Shown piece by piece: positions 41,947 through 54,955 of a stretch of 64,000 nucleotides of DNA. Origin of the DNA: Isochrysis galbana (taxonomy: Eukaryota > Haptophyta > Isochrysidales > Isochrysidaceae); contig CM030932.1 in the NCBI GenBank assembly GCA_018136815.1, positions 9,701,924 through 9,765,923 of the forward strand, given 5' to 3'. The notes under the pieces were generated by a model that was given only the letters and a program-made list of their open reading frames with translations, was not told the DNA's origin and did not search any database. Every line of letters begins with the position of its first letter. The stretch's first letter is position 1. A program made the position numbers and the translations under genes.

Positions 41947-42494
41947 GCGAGACCATCAACACACCTTCGATGATGTGCGTCGAGGATTACCTTGACGCTC
42001 TCGACTGGGCTCGCAACGTCGGCGGTCTCTCGGCACTTATCGCCAAGTCACAGGCAAATTTTGACGTCATCGCCCACCTCGTCGAGGAGGAGCCTTGGAT
42101 CGACTTCCTGTGCACCGTGCCTGAGCACCGCTCAAACACCTCGGTGGATTGCCTGCTTCAACCGGCGCGCTCTCTCTACCGGCGCATCCTGCTCGTTGTG
42201 GCTCCGATCCACCTCACATGCCGATCTTATGCGTCGCATCGCGCTTAGGTTGTCCATTTGGAACCTCCCATGTTGCAGGTGTGCTTGGTCCTCAAAGCCG
42301 CCGACGGCAGCCCGATGGCGCAGGCGAGCGTTGACGCACTTCGGAAGATCCTGGAGAAGGAGGGCGTCGCATACGACATTGGCTCATACCGCGACGCGCC
42401 GCCAGGGCTGCGCATCTGGTGCGGCGCTACGGTGGAGGCGGATGACCTGCGCATCCTCTGCGACTGGCTGAAATGGGCGCACAAGCAAATCTGA
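41947..42494 (+). CDS. PSAT: Phosphoserine aminotransferase, C-terminal exons
   Basis: PLP-dependent transaminase of the phosphorylated serine pathway (3-phosphohydroxypyruvate + Glu to phosphoserine). Exon A, 41947-42143, reads [20 protein letters not shown], then [20 protein letters not shown] and PEHRSNTS. Exon B, 42279-42494, reads [10 protein letters not shown], then [20 protein letters not shown] and [11 protein letters not shown]. Splicing GTGGAT...TTGCAG (42144-42278) gives RSNTSVCLV, the expected family junction. The WCGATVE-x-x-D-L end is characteristic of the longer, alphaproteobacterial-type PSAT. The N-terminal ~two thirds, including the PLP lysine, falls in or before the gap. 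Confidence 0.85.
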
Positions 42495-42966
42495 AGCGGG
42501 AGGGCATGAACTAGGGTGCTCATCCGCAGAGGGGGAGGGGGGGGGGAGTCACTTGAGGCATCCCCAGGGTTCGAAGTGTTGTTGAGGCACGTCCCGGAAG
42601 GATGTGACCAATGCCTCGCTTGTCGCTCACATGAGGATCGAGGCGTACACCTTACTGGCAGGATGCAAGCTCACGCCTTTGAGACTTCGACCTTGGACAC
42701 CAGCGGCTCGTCCATTTACCAAGTGGCGGGCGTTTGTCGTATGTGCGCCATGCAAGTTGTGAGATAAATGTGGCCGTACGCATGTGCAAATCCGCCCGAC
42801 ACTCACGTTCGATCAAAGCACAAGGCAAACGCGCTACATTATACGAGTCACGTGTGCATTTGCGTATATGAGCGTGAAGCCTACCGTGTGACAGCCGTGC
42901 GCGATATGAGACTATGGACAATGGTGTGTGTGCGCGCACGCGCGCGCTCGATGATTCATGAATCAA

Positions 42967-43110
42967 CTATCGTTCTAAAACATCAACATTAGGGGCATGG
43001 AGCATGGATATGGATACCTCCATGGACCATGGAGCGCGCGCCGATCCCCTCACGCGAGAAGCGTGCATTTGGTCCCACCCCTCATGTTCAGACCAATTGT
43101 GGGTAAATGT
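42967..43110 (+). mobile_element. Degenerate MERA 5' end (copy G)
   Basis: AACTATCGTT (42965 on) matches the copy B hairpin left arm, but the right arm is lost. ATGGAGC appears twice (42997 and 43029), and the second opens Met-Glu-Arg-Ala-Pro before a stop after about 26 codons. Confidence 0.45.
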
Positions 43111-43573
43111 AAATGTCGCAAGGGCACCGAAAGAGTGTTGGTTGTTGGACAATACCAAAGGGGGGGGCGAGCACTAGAACCGAACACCAGTTGCCGCATC
43201 GCAGCATTTCCCCCCCCTGCTGAAGCGGCAGAGTTTCTGGTGCGGTGTACATAGGGCGTTGTCTTCCGAAAAGACGCCGAGTAACGAGTTGTGAGCTTTT
43301 CAATATGAAGTGGCCATCCGGAAGTGCCCGCGATGTCGGGTAGAGCGCCTGTCTTTCCCATGGTCGACAAGTGAAACGGGCGGGCTGCGGCGCCGATCTG
43401 GCGCGTCTCTCGATCTCGTGAACCGAGTCGCAGCCGATCTCTCATCGCCCTCTCGATCTCATTTTGTCGCCCTTGTCTCCACAGACCGATGGACCGACGG
43501 ACGTCACCAGCACGAGATGATCTCGTAAATAAATGATGACATTACTCACATTCACATTACCTCCGCTTGCTGA

Positions 43574-43912
43574 CTGGTAGGGCGGTCAAACAGGGCTTTT
43601 TAAGTACTAATATTGGGGGGGGTCGACATTCTTGACCGTGAGCGGAAAGCCCCGGCGAAAGCGGCTCGGAGGGTCTCCCCGCCTTTTCAGAATCCTCGTC
43701 CGAAAAGACGGTGCGAAGTCCCGTCGGACCCCCCCCCCTTGCACACGCTCTGGCGGCTCACACGAGCCGAACTAGACGTCGCTCCCACTGAGAGATGTGT
43801 TTCTTTAGTCTAAAAGGTGCCTACACACCTCTTAAATTAGGGGTCCGACGCCCCATATTGCCTATAAAGCAAATTTCAAACCCTGGTGCCCCAGCGATGA
43901 CGTCCGCGCATT
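43574..43912 (-). repeat. ~340-bp repeat of unknown class, copy 2 (inverted)
   Basis: Starts TAGGGCGGTCAAACAGGGCT and ends GATGACGTCCGCGCAT. It is the reverse complement of 22855-23196 with very few differences apart from the length of the G/C runs. Confidence 0.85.
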
Positions 43913-44385
43913 GTTGTATCCAGGCTAACCCATGACAGAAAGATGCCATCTATTGTTGCAAGCTTTGCTGATGCAAACCATCTCAATCTAGATGGCAAGC
44001 TTTGCTGATGTGGCCAACCATCTATGACCAAGCTTTTCGGGCGCGCAGCGCCCGAGCGTTGCTATAGGCGCGCGGCGCGCGCCGCGCGCAGCACATACGG
44101 ACGGCGGTATAGCTCGCCGGCCGATAGGGCCCGGCCAAAATATGTAATTATTTAGGAACATATTTGGGCCAGTTTTTGTGAGCGAGCTATTTTTACATAT
44201 TTCTGAATATTTGGGCGAGCCAGAGCCCCCCCCCCCCCCCCGCGCTCCTCCCCCTTACTCGAGGACACCAGGCCCCGCGCGGCAGCGACCAACACAAGCA
44301 CAACATGCCAAGAGGTGAGTCAGAGCGTGCGTGCCTCAGCCGCTCTCCTTGCGCGCGCGCGTGAGTGACCGTGGTGGGCATCAAA

Positions 44386-44600
44386 TCAAACCGCCAAGTT
44401 CCCTACGTGGGCCCTTGCTGCAAGGATTGCCTTGAGCCTTTCTCCCAATTCTGCTTCACATGAGCGTGTGTTTTCCTTGCTTGGCTTGCATGCATGTTCC
44501 CCTCTGTTCGGGCCACTTCCCTTGCAAACCAAATGCGGCGTCTGTCAGCATGCTGCGATACAACAATCGCAACATCGCAACAAGCGTAAGGGGCAGGAAG
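44386..44600 (+). pseudogene. hAT transposase C-terminal remnant
   Basis: The plus strand encodes AKFPTWALAARIALSLSPNS, then HERVFSLLG and a degenerate C-rich end with NKRKG. It is a near relative of the 12.0 kb dimerisation domain (KFPTWAIAARIALCLSPNSA). The conserved block after ERVFSLL is disrupted. The (TG)n run starts just after it. Confidence 0.75.
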
Positions 44601-44637
44601 CCTGCGCCTGAGTAACTTGATTGAAGTGAGTGTGAGT

Positions 44638-44907
<270 letters not shown>

Positions 44908-45078
44908 GTGTATAGCTCCGTGTTGCGTGTAGCATAGCGTTATTTTTAGAACGTGATACGTGGCATAGCGTCGTATAACGTGATATTTACAACATATTTG
45001 GGTGGCTTTTTTGATATTTTTGACATATTTTTGCAACATATTTGGGCTCATTTTCCTACATATTTTGGCCAACCCCTA

Positions 45079-48000
45079 CCGGCCGACCGTTGCTATCTCT
45101 CATTGATAAATGTAAAGTGTTGAATACTTACACACAACAAGACGTAAGACGTGCTGCAATTAGCCCACTCCCTTATCCCTTGCCACATATCCGCCCGAGC
45201 CACCGAACTCACAACTCACAGCGGGGGGGGGGGGGGGGATAGGGACCCACAGCACTATTTTGGGAACAAGCTTTCTATCGAGCTTTGGTGGACTCCAAAA
45301 TCGACCATCTATGGACCAAGCTTTTGAGCAAGCTTTGCAGTAAATATCACCCATCTTTGAAAACAAGCTATCCCTGATTCTCAACCATCTTTCTGTCAGG
45401 GGTTAATCCAGAGAATTTTTCTCCGCACGGAGGGCTCGAAAATTGGGCAGAAGGGCGAATTTCTAGCTCTAGACCTAGAGCGCCCGTTCTTTTGGCTACT
45501 AGTAGATTCAATATGTAATCTAGCCAAGCAGCGGCCTGAAAGCTTCAGGCGTGATGGTTGCGATCGATTTCTGTGGGCAATCGTGTCGTGAATCACGATT
45601 GGACACCGGCTGCTTTGCGCTCATCACGAGCCAACTTTTAGAATTTTTTGTACACACGGATGACCTCCAAGGCCATTCACGTTCGGAGACACACAAGTCG
45701 TGCCCGCCAAGCACGGGCCAGTCAATAGTTTGCCCGTTTTTATGGCACAACATCCCAACATGGAGCACAAAAAGTAGTTTTGTTTTCGCATTGACGTGCT
45801 GAATTGACGGACAGCCTCGTGTCTTCGAGCGTCTCACGTTCGATTTCGAGAGACAACCCCTCCTTTTCTCTCGATGATTCGACAGTCTCATATGGTAAGA
45901 CTGGTTGGCTACCGAAACATTGGCATTTGGGCATGCTGATGGTCATGTATTGTGCTCATATGTGTCTTGGACTGGTGAAATGAAGACTAAAATAAGAATT
46001 ACTAAGGTTATAATTTGGCAAAACTATAATCAAGTTGATCTTTTTCTCCTGCGGCGGCGCGCGATGGCGGCCGCAGCGATGGTCGCTGGCCTCGCCAGTG
46101 GCCTCGCAAGCGGCCTGTGGCCGCTCTGGCGAGGGTCTGCGCGGCCAAGAGGCCAGCAGACACCACCTCCCACCATGCTGAGGCGGTGCCGCGCGTGATG
46201 GGGCAGCCCATCATGCGCAGCACCGTCATTTTGACGGCTCGCGGCCTGCCGCGCACTGCATGCGCGCGAGGGGCTGGCAGTAGATGCCAGCAGGGGCGAG
46301 GTGGAGGGCGCAGGCGACGCCGTGCGCCCGCGCAGGGTTTTGTACTGCCTGCCCGGGGGTAACCGTGCCCGGGGAACGCAGGCGCGCATCGCACAGCGCG
46401 ACCTGTGGTGCACTTTTGTGGTCGACGTCGATTTCGCACGAGCGCAAAAACGTTTTTGGGTCTGTGTGTTGAATGGCGTCGAAAATGTGCATATTTCTCA
46501 TTAGATTCTGCCCTTCGCACCTTGGGCCTTGCTCTGCCTTTGGTCCCTCCTTGCTGTCGTTCCCCCGCGCTCGCTCTCGCCCTCGTCGTAGGTGTTCGTC
46601 GCTGCGGACTTTTCCCCCGCGCGAAGCCTACCCTCTCGCCCCTTTCGGTTTACGCACATAGATTCCCTCCTTACTTTCTACTTACTCGTTCGCGGTAACC
46701 GCCGTTCGCCGTCGGCTCTTCCGTCGCATCGTCGCTCTCTTGTCGGCTTTCTCTTCCTATTGTTTCCTTCCTTCTGGGTGTCTTCCCCGCCCTAGTGGTG
46801 GAAGATACGTTAGTGTGGGGGAATGTTGGGTGAAAGTCGAGTGTGCGTGTCTCGGATTGTTGTCGGACTAGTCGGATTGGTATCCTGTCGGCCTCTGTCG
46901 CCCTCGTCCCTCGCCCCAGTCGCTCCTCGCTCCCTCGTTCTCGCTCTCGCTCTCGCTCCGTCGTAACAAGCAATCTTACAACACCAACCAAATCCACCCA
47001 CTCACCCACTCACACTCGCTGTCCGCTATGTCCGCTCCGTCCTCGCGCTCGCCCTCGCCGGCGGAGCATCCGTAACAGCAGGAGCAGGGGAGGCCACGGC
47101 CCAGCCCCGGCCTCCTATGTCCTTTGCCCCTTGAGCTAGCTAGCCTCCAAGAGCGAGGAGCCTCCAGGGGGTCGCCAATGGGCCAAAAAAACTTCTAAAT
47201 GATCTCGCCGCGCGCGCGACCCTGCACGTCTATTCTGCAGCCACGCGCGCATCCCTTATCACTCCCTCCACCTGCCTTGCGGCTCGTCCCCTCGTGCTCT
47301 ACTTAGGGGCTCGGCTTACGGATTACGGAGGGTCGCCAACCAATGGCCAATGGGCAATGGGCAGCTGGAGGCCTGCCGCAGGCGCGCCATCGCGCGTGCC
47401 GCAGGAGAGGGGAGAGAGCGCGGAGAGGGGGGGGGGGGCGTGAGCGAGAGCTCCGCCCACCGAAAAATGGGTGAGTCCCAAGTGCAAGTCCCGCGCCAGT
47501 TTACGCGATATGTCGGGACCGAGGCCGCAGCCTACCCGGAGCTACACAGGAAGAAGGGGGGAAAGAGCACCGGGGGGGGGGGGGGGGGGGGGCACGGGAC
47601 CATATCTAAATGCCCTTCACCCCTATTCCCCTTAGTAGTGCACGGGGGGAGTCGCCTGATGGTGGGGGGTGAAGGGCCGGGGCAGTGAGCGGGTGTAGGA
47701 AAGTTTGTGTGCGTGAAAGAAAAAGTAGTGGGCGTAGTGGGTCCACGTCCACGGCCGCGTGTGCGCTGAGAATATTACAAGGTTTAATTTAATAGCTTGC
47801 AGCCAAGTTATGCACATGAGCTAAGCAAGCAATGGCGGCGCCAATAGGGGCAATGGCGAAGCCATGGAAAGGGCATGAACGCTACGCCAAAAGCTGTGAA
47901 GTCACGCATCTCACAACATGGCACAGACCCTACTAGGCCCAAGGGGAGCCGACATGCATTGGTCCTGCTCCGCGCTAACCATGGTTCTTGACCAAGAAGA

Positions 48001-48166
48001 ATTCAAGAGCGGCATGCCCGTGCACGCCACATCGTCAAAACTGGATGCTACGCTGCGATGAGCGGGCCTTCGTGTGATGGGCCACGTCACCTTATATGTT
48101 GGTCGGCAAGTGGGCCGCTTTGCGTCGGTCGCAGCGCATCATCTCATGTCAAATCAACGCGTCGTT
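45079..48166. other. Unassigned region, repeat-rich
   Basis: No gene I can support. 45087-45415 has GGGACC-poor AT-richer sequence with repeated AAGCTTT motifs like those at 43970-44035. 46500-47150 is C/T-rich. 47575-47592 is a G-run. 47690-47795 repeats the tail seen at 220-315 and 62400-62480. ORFs are short and show no conserved motif. Confidence 0.45.
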
Positions 48167-51100
48167 CTACTGCTCGCCCTTAAGCTTCACATTCGCTAAT
48201 GCAACCGTTAGGTCACTTTGCACCTTCGCGAGCGTCTCGGCCATCAACTGCTGCGTTTTGAGCACTGCTTCGAGCTGTTGTTGCATGGCGACTATGGTGG
48301 GCCCTTGCACGCACGCGTACGTTGGATCCACATGCAATCCTCTCGAGTCTTCCAGTCTAGAAGGATCACCCTGCTCAAGTCGCCCAGTACGATCTTCCAC
48401 ATTGGGAAGCAGCTGTCCTTTGAGCGACGCCAACAATTCACAATGTAATGTTGACTTTTGATCGCCACCACGCCGTGATCTCAGGCCTTGATCTTCTGAA
48501 AGGCCTGGTGTACTCTGCAAGCTCTCTGAAGGCGGCATCGATGCAGCCAATTGGTTACCTTGAGGCTCCGCAGGCGAGACTGCCATCTTGTCATTGCTGC
48601 TTGCAGCGAACTTGTCATCGCCGCATTGATCTGCATCTGGTTTGTGCGGCATCGACCCGTCTTCATCGGCGTCGCTCCCTTCGTTGAACGACAACCCCGC
48701 CGATGAACACTGCCGGCCCGAGTGCGAGTGCTCGTGCACAGCCTTCTCGGCATTGGCGGTGCCGTAAACTCGCTCAATGTCTAGTTCAGGGAACACAAAG
48801 TGGCAGAATTCAAAGAAAGATATGGAGCCGTTCTTACCCTCGTCGGCGACGTCGAAGATGTTCCGTGCCTCGGAGGCAGAGAGCCAAGTGAGCCCCAGAC
48901 CTTCCGTGAAGGTGCGGAATTCTAAGTAGTCCAAGCCATCGCCAGTTCCGCTGGAGTCGGCCTGCAACAACATCGGGAGAGACTGTTGAGTGCAGCAATT
49001 CAGAATGGCACGGAAGGCACATCGGCAGCCGCCGTGGCAGCCAGTGCCAAAACATTTGTACGAGTGCAAGGAGCCTCCTCAAGCAATGCCAGACGGGCGC
49101 ACGGTAATCGCTCACCTGCATGAAGAGTTGCAACATCCCGCCGATGGATAGCTCTTGGTCAATCAATCGCTTTTGGATGAGCAAGACCACCTGCAGCATT
49201 GATTCAGCGCAACACAAAGCGAAAGCGCAGACCACGAGCGTGAGCAAAGTCAAGTGTATTTTGGCCAGGTAAAGGTGCGCCAAGGGCGAATCGGAACCGC
49301 AGGTGTCACAGAGGCTTGGTGGACAAGGTTAGTGGACAGAGCTTGGCATCTTTACTCACCTGCGTCTTGGATCGCTCGTCCCAAGCGATGATGAAGTTCT
49401 TGCCGACGATGGCGATGGGCATTGCAAAGAGAGTCACGCCCGCAAATATGGCGAGCACGGTGACAAACTTCGCCATCTACAGTGTGAGGTGGAAGCAAGA
49501 GACTCACAACAAAAGGACGCCGTATAGCAGCCCGCATGGGGCCCAATCGCCGCGCCCGAGAACACATTGCACACAAACAGCGCGATGATCGCTACGCTGC
49601 CTTGAAAGCTCCATAGGCCGCAATTAGGGCGCATTTCCGAGCGGGTGGCCTCACGTGGCCATTCGGCGTTAGATCTCCAAAGCCGACGGTGGTGAAGGTG
49701 ACAATGATAAACCATATGGCGTCACCGACGTCTCTGAATGCTGGAGGAGGCACCTCGGTCAGCCACAGAAGTTCAATTTCCGTGGCGTTCTGCGGCAGCT
49801 CCTCTCGCACACGCCAACGCGTCATCTCAAAATATTCGGCGTAGTAGACGAGTGAACCAAAGAAGAAGGCGCCCAACGTGACCTGCGACGAGCGACGGCT
49901 GCGTGAACATCAACGCCGCTTGTAAAGCACGCGGCACTCGGCTCTGCGGCAGGAGCGTTGGCTGAGGATGCAGGCGTGTAGCAATGCGCACAAATGAAAG
50001 AGGCACGAGAAGCGGCCGCAAAGAGAGTGCAAGGGCGCGTTGGATGACGACCGTGTCCGGGTTCAGCCGGACAATCTTCAGTAAGCGGACAATGCGAAGG
50101 ATGCGTAGGAAGTCTTCGATACCGTGCTTAGCCATTCCAAACTCGTTGAGAACCTGCGATGCGCATGAGGCGCACGAGAGGCGTCGGCCCAAGTGCAATG
50201 GTCTGTGATGGATCTGCACGTGCGCGAGCTCATGCCAGACATGTGACGCGACACGGTACGATGTGCGCATTCGTGTCCTCCGCGACGCGTGACGCCCTAT
50301 CTACAACTCACCGTCTCAAATGAAGTTGTGCCACATATATCATCGACGTGTCCAAATTTGGAAAGGTTGATGAGAATGAGGAAATAATCCGGAACCACAG
50401 CTGCGAGGTCGATCCACCAGAACCAAGAGAAGAAAAGCTCGCGAGGCGACCTGACCGGGTGACAATCCAATGGTGTGCAAGAGTCACATCTTGTGAGAAG
50501 AGGCGGCAGGAAATGCGGAGCCATCTTGCATGACACGTGCCACGAGCCATGTTGCCGGCACCGTTGAAGCCTGTGCATCCACAATTGTGTGCACATCCGG
50601 GAAAAACCTAGTTGGCTTGCCATTTGTCCCGCATGAATGGGCTAGCGTCCACACAGTTTCTCTGGGGATGCAAGCTCCTCTGGGGATATGAGCATGCTTG
50701 CCAGTCGCGGAGGCGGCGTGGGCCAACTTTCAGATGAGCTGCTTGCAAGGACTGCAGCATGCCTAGCACATACTTGGCTGATATCATCCGCAGAATAAGT
50801 TCCACTGTAAACAGGGCAAGCAGGGCCCACGAGACCGCCTCGACTGCACATTGGTCGAGGTGGTTCGGTGAGATGGAGAAGGAATAGGTGGCTACAAGCA
50901 TCAGGACAACCTGAGCATGGGTTGGAACAGATAGAGTCGAAACGAGCGCTGCTGATCCAGCAGTGCGTTCTCGCGATGTCCAGATGCTAGGCAGGGACTT
51001 GCGACGCGATGGACGGGCTGATGCCACGTTGCGCACCTGCGCCATTATCCCGGCGGAGATCAAGGAGGTAATAATCATCGCGCCCCAAGAGGACATTGGG

Positions 51101-51432
51101 TCCTCAAGTGCGAGTTGTAGCCGCATTCGCCAATCCTTGGAGTGTCGCGCTACCTTTGACCACTGGTAGAACCTTGCTGCAGGCAAGAAGTAGCGAGGGT
51201 CGATGAAGACGTTGGATGTGTGCCTCACTTCGTGGCGCGAGCTCCGGGAGGAGGTGCGCTTCACGCGGATGCGCCCTTTCTTGCAGACGGAGCTGCTTTT
51301 TTGGGAGTGTTCCGATGCGTCAGCCTGGCTACTCGCATCTGAGAGACACAGGAGTTGGAGCGGATCGGCGATGGGGCGAGCGGCAGCAGCAGAGCGTGCT
51401 CCCTCTGGAGGTGGGCATGGCGATCTGTCCAC
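48167..51432 (-). CDS. Voltage-gated K+ channel (6TM, single domain) with EF-hands
   Basis: Eight exons keep frame: 51432-51037, 50910-50753, 50450-50312, 50153-49992, 49882-49655, 49476-49360, 49190-49116, 48961-48167, about 689 aa. S1 is around SSWGAMIITSLISAGIMAQ, S2 around WALLALFTVELILRM, S3 FFSWFWWIDLAAVVPDYF. S4 is RILRIVRLLKIVRL (Arg/Lys every third residue, the voltage sensor). The pore helix and filter read WFIIVTFTTVGFGDLTP, and S6 is VTVLAIFAGVTLFAMPIAIV. TVGFGD indicates K+ selectivity. The tail has two EF-hand-like loops: one with an extra residue (DSSGTGDGLDYLE) and a canonical DEGKNGSISFFE, so Ca2+ may gate it. The exon 2 donor (GTCCTT) is unusual but phase-consistent; the other junctions are ordinary. 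Confidence 0.85.
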
Positions 51433-51499
51433 TTCATATCATGAAGTGGCCACCAGCGCGTGCATGTGCGCAGATGCGGTGAGTGTCAGGGGTGGAAGA

Positions 51500-52229
51500 G
51501 GAGGGAAGCACGAACATGCAGTGCAGAGAGCATGAGGGAGGGGATACGCAGAGAGAGGGGGGGGGGGGGGTTTGAGGGGATAAGGACGGCGAAAAAGGAG
51601 GGGAGATGAGGGGAGGGTAGATTGGGCACGCTCGAGGGCGCACATGCGTGTATATGTGAGTGAGTGAATTCAGCACACAGGAGAGGAAGAGGGGGCCGCG
51701 GGAGAGGAAGAGAGGCCCGCGGGAGAGGGAGAGAAGGCCTGCGGGAGAGGAAGAGAAGGCCCGCGGGAGAGGAAGAGAAGGTCCGCATGAGAGGAAGAGA
51801 GAGAGCCGCGGGAGAGGAAGAGAAGGCCGGTGAGGAAGGTCTCACCTCGGAGGAGCGCTCGGCTCCCCATGATGGAGGAAGCCCATACAGCCGATCCACC
51901 ATGTAGGCGGCGCTCCATGTTGGGGGAGGGGTCGAGTTCGAGTGAGACTCCCGTCGCGCCAACTGCCGTGTCGCCCGGCCGCTCGTCTGACTCGTTCCGG
52001 CTCGCCGCCCACTGCTTCAGGAGGTGGCGCGGGGAGGCCACCATCCGCGGGGGTTGTGGGGGGGGGGGGGGGGGAGGTAAAGAAGACCGGAGAGAGTGGG
52101 AGGAGACCCCCCTGAAGAGAGAGAAGGGGGGGGGGGGGGGGAAGAAGAGAGTGAGAGCCGTTTCCGAGGACGACTGGGTGGGGTGAAGGTGGGGGGAGAG
52201 AGAAAGGGAAAAGGGGAGGAAACATAGAG

Positions 52230-52278
<49 letters not shown>

Positions 52279-52444
52279 GTAGGGGAGAAGGGTTGGGGAA
52301 AAGTGTAGGGAGAGAAGAGAAAGTGGGGGAGGGGATAGAGAAAAGGGTACGATTGTACCCGACGGAGCAAGAGGGAAAACACCGTAGAGACGAAAAGAGA
52401 GAAGGGATGCGAAGAGAGAAGAGAGCACACGGCGCACGACGGGA

Positions 52445-52503
<59 letters not shown>

Positions 52504-52699
52504 AAAAGAGGCGGAGGAGAGACAGATTGGAGTACTTTAGAGAGCTTGGCTAGCAGCCCAGGCTATATATATATAAAGGGAGGAGACCTCTCTGCTCTCC
52601 CAAGGAGAAGTGCGTGCAGAGTCTGGAGAGCGTGGCGGAGAGGGTTTGCTGCTCCTCCGGGTACGAGAAGAAGGTCGCGGAGTATAAGGAAGAGTGAGG

Positions 52700-52747
<48 letters not shown>

Positions 52748-52952
52748 ACGCCGGGTTGGTGGCGAGATTCGAAGAGATACACAGGAGATCTCGCACAGAG
52801 TAGGCAGGGAGAGAAGACGCGGAGAGGAGAAGAGGCGAGGGGTTTTCTTTTTTGTGTAAACACACCGATACATAACGATATAATGCGATCGATGTATAGA
52901 GAGAGAGGGAGAGAGGGAGAGAGGGAGAGAGGGAGAGGGGGGGGGAGAGGGA

Positions 52953-52999
<47 letters not shown>

Positions 53000-53040
53000 A
53001 GAGGGAGAGAGGGAGAGAGGAGAGGGCGTGGGGGGTTCGA
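51500..53040. repeat. Purine-rich (GA)n region
   Basis: GGGAGAGGAAGAGA-rich repeats at 51680-51830, (GA)n at 52230-52275, 52449-52500, 52699-52743 and 52955-52993, and G-runs at 51558, 52057 and 52128. It lies directly upstream of the K+ channel. Long open frames (poly Ser-Leu / Glu-Arg) are compositional. Confidence 0.9.
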
Positions 53041-54618
53041 GAGGATCTCTCTCCCTCCCCCTCAGCACAGGGAGTGCCTCGCCCTGCGCGCGCGGGGGGG
53101 GGGGGGGGCGGGGGAGGGGCGTGTGTCTCCCTTTCGGGTCCGTTGCAGGGAGTAGTACGCGGTCACACCCACGGGTGGAACAGCTCCCAGACGGATTCGC
53201 TTCCGATGAGTTCTTCTTCCCGAAGGGAGGGGCCCTCTTATCCGCTCTCATCGAGGGACGCCCGAGCGCCAGAAGTTCGACTTCCCTACATGGTAAACAA
53301 GGGTGTACCCTGCTTGTACGGAGGCCAAAAACAGCCCGTTTTCACCGTGTTTCAAACGCCCTCCCTAGCAGAGGTTCCTGTGTTTCTAGAACAGCCAAAA
53401 ATGGGCCGTTTTTGCTGTGTTTGGTGACCCCCCTCCTGTTGTGTTTCATATCTAGGGTTTCACATCATCTAGATCGACTTCGCGTTGACCGCCGGAGGCG
53501 CCGGAGTGTCGTCGGAGCGGGAGCGCGCCCGCGCCACCAAGTGTAGATAGATTATAATTATAGAGTAAAGTCACAATACTCATCATCATGAATCATCATC
53601 TCATTCATCACATGTATATGTACATGTACGATCGACATCGTCGTCCATTGGTGTGGAAGTCCAACACGGTGGCGATGTAGGGGGTGCTCTTCCTCTCACG
53701 GGGAAATTCGAATTTTCTTTTTTGTTCAAGTGAAAACCGACACTAAAGACTAAAGGTTAAGGTGGCGGTCATCGCTGTCGGCTTGCTCCAGGCTCCAGAG
53801 TCCGGAGCCTTCCGGTGGTAGGATTAGGGCCTGACAAGAGTTGCCAGCAACTTTCCGAGCAACTTTGGGGTGTTTGAGCGTGTGAGCAACTCACGAGCAA
53901 CTTCTGGCTAGTGGCTAGTGGCTAGACTTTGGCATTATCTCGAAGTAAGTACTTAGCTGCGGGCTGCGGGCACTATCTTTAAGTAGGTACTTAGCCATGA
54001 GTCATACTTAGTGCTAAGTGCTCACAAGCCCCTGTTCCACGCCTTAGTTTTTGGTCCTCGTAGAAAAACGAAAAACGGTAAAAACGTACTTCGTACTTCC
54101 CATCTAGGAGTAGGTTGAACGCGGAGCGGAGGGAGCGGAGGGCGCAAGAAAGGGCGCGGCGAGCACATGCCGCTTGTTTGGGACTTGTAGGGACTCGTAG
54201 ATCGTGGACGTAGACTCGAAAGGATCACTCGGAAGACTCAGGACTTGTGGTGTACTCGGGGGGATCGAGTATCGAGTATCGAATCCGCTTTGAGTATAGA
54301 GTATAGAGATACTCTGGATTCGACAGCCACAGGCCACAGGAGCCGGTGGCAGCTCAGGCCCGAGCGGCGTGCGCTGAGCCCCCGCGTGCCCGCGTGCGTT
54401 GAGCTCCGGGCCACCTTTACCGGACTAGCAGACTAGCAGCATCGTGAGAGAGATGAGAGATCGAGAGATCGCGAGTTTCGAATGCAAGAAGGGCAGAAAG
54501 CAGACAGAAAAAACAAAGCATAAAGTTTCTGACTGAGGATAGAACCGTGATGCGCAGCATGCGTGGGCAAATACTGCTGCAGCCTGGGCCACAGCAGTAT
54601 TACTCAGCATCAGCATGT
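53041..54618. other. Unassigned; lone hAT-like end at about 53827
   Basis: No gene seen. 53827-53850 (TAGGGCCTGACAAGAGTTGC) resembles the left end of the 14.1 kb hAT element and is followed by GCAACT subterminal repeats, but I found no matching right end. 53320-53420 has two AAAACAGCCCGTTTT / AAAATGGGCCGTTTT blocks. Confidence 0.4.
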
Positions 54619-54955
54619 TCGAAGGTGCAGAAGAAAAAAAAAATCTGAAGATTCTGGGCTACACACCTACTAGACTAGGGTACTTCCCCATCCCTACTGT
54701 CACCGCCCTTAACTTCCCTTCCCTCCACCTCCTCCCCTTTCCCCCTTCATTCCTTTGTCTTCGGTATCCGGGGTTTGGCTCGGGTGCGCTACCACGAGCC
54801 TGGTTCAGAGCGCGTGTTCCGGGCAGGCCTGTTGCTGGTCAAATGTCGTCGCGTGTCTGTCGGGTCGCGGGCGTGCTCGTCCTTTTCTCGCCCTTTCTGG
54901 TCGCTATCGTGTCTCGATGGGTTTATGTCCAATCGAGGTGTACCTCGTCACAGGC

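Noticed and set aside
52017..53251. Several 100-230-aa ORFs in the GA-rich region
   Set aside because: Translate as Ser-Leu or Glu-Arg repeats only.
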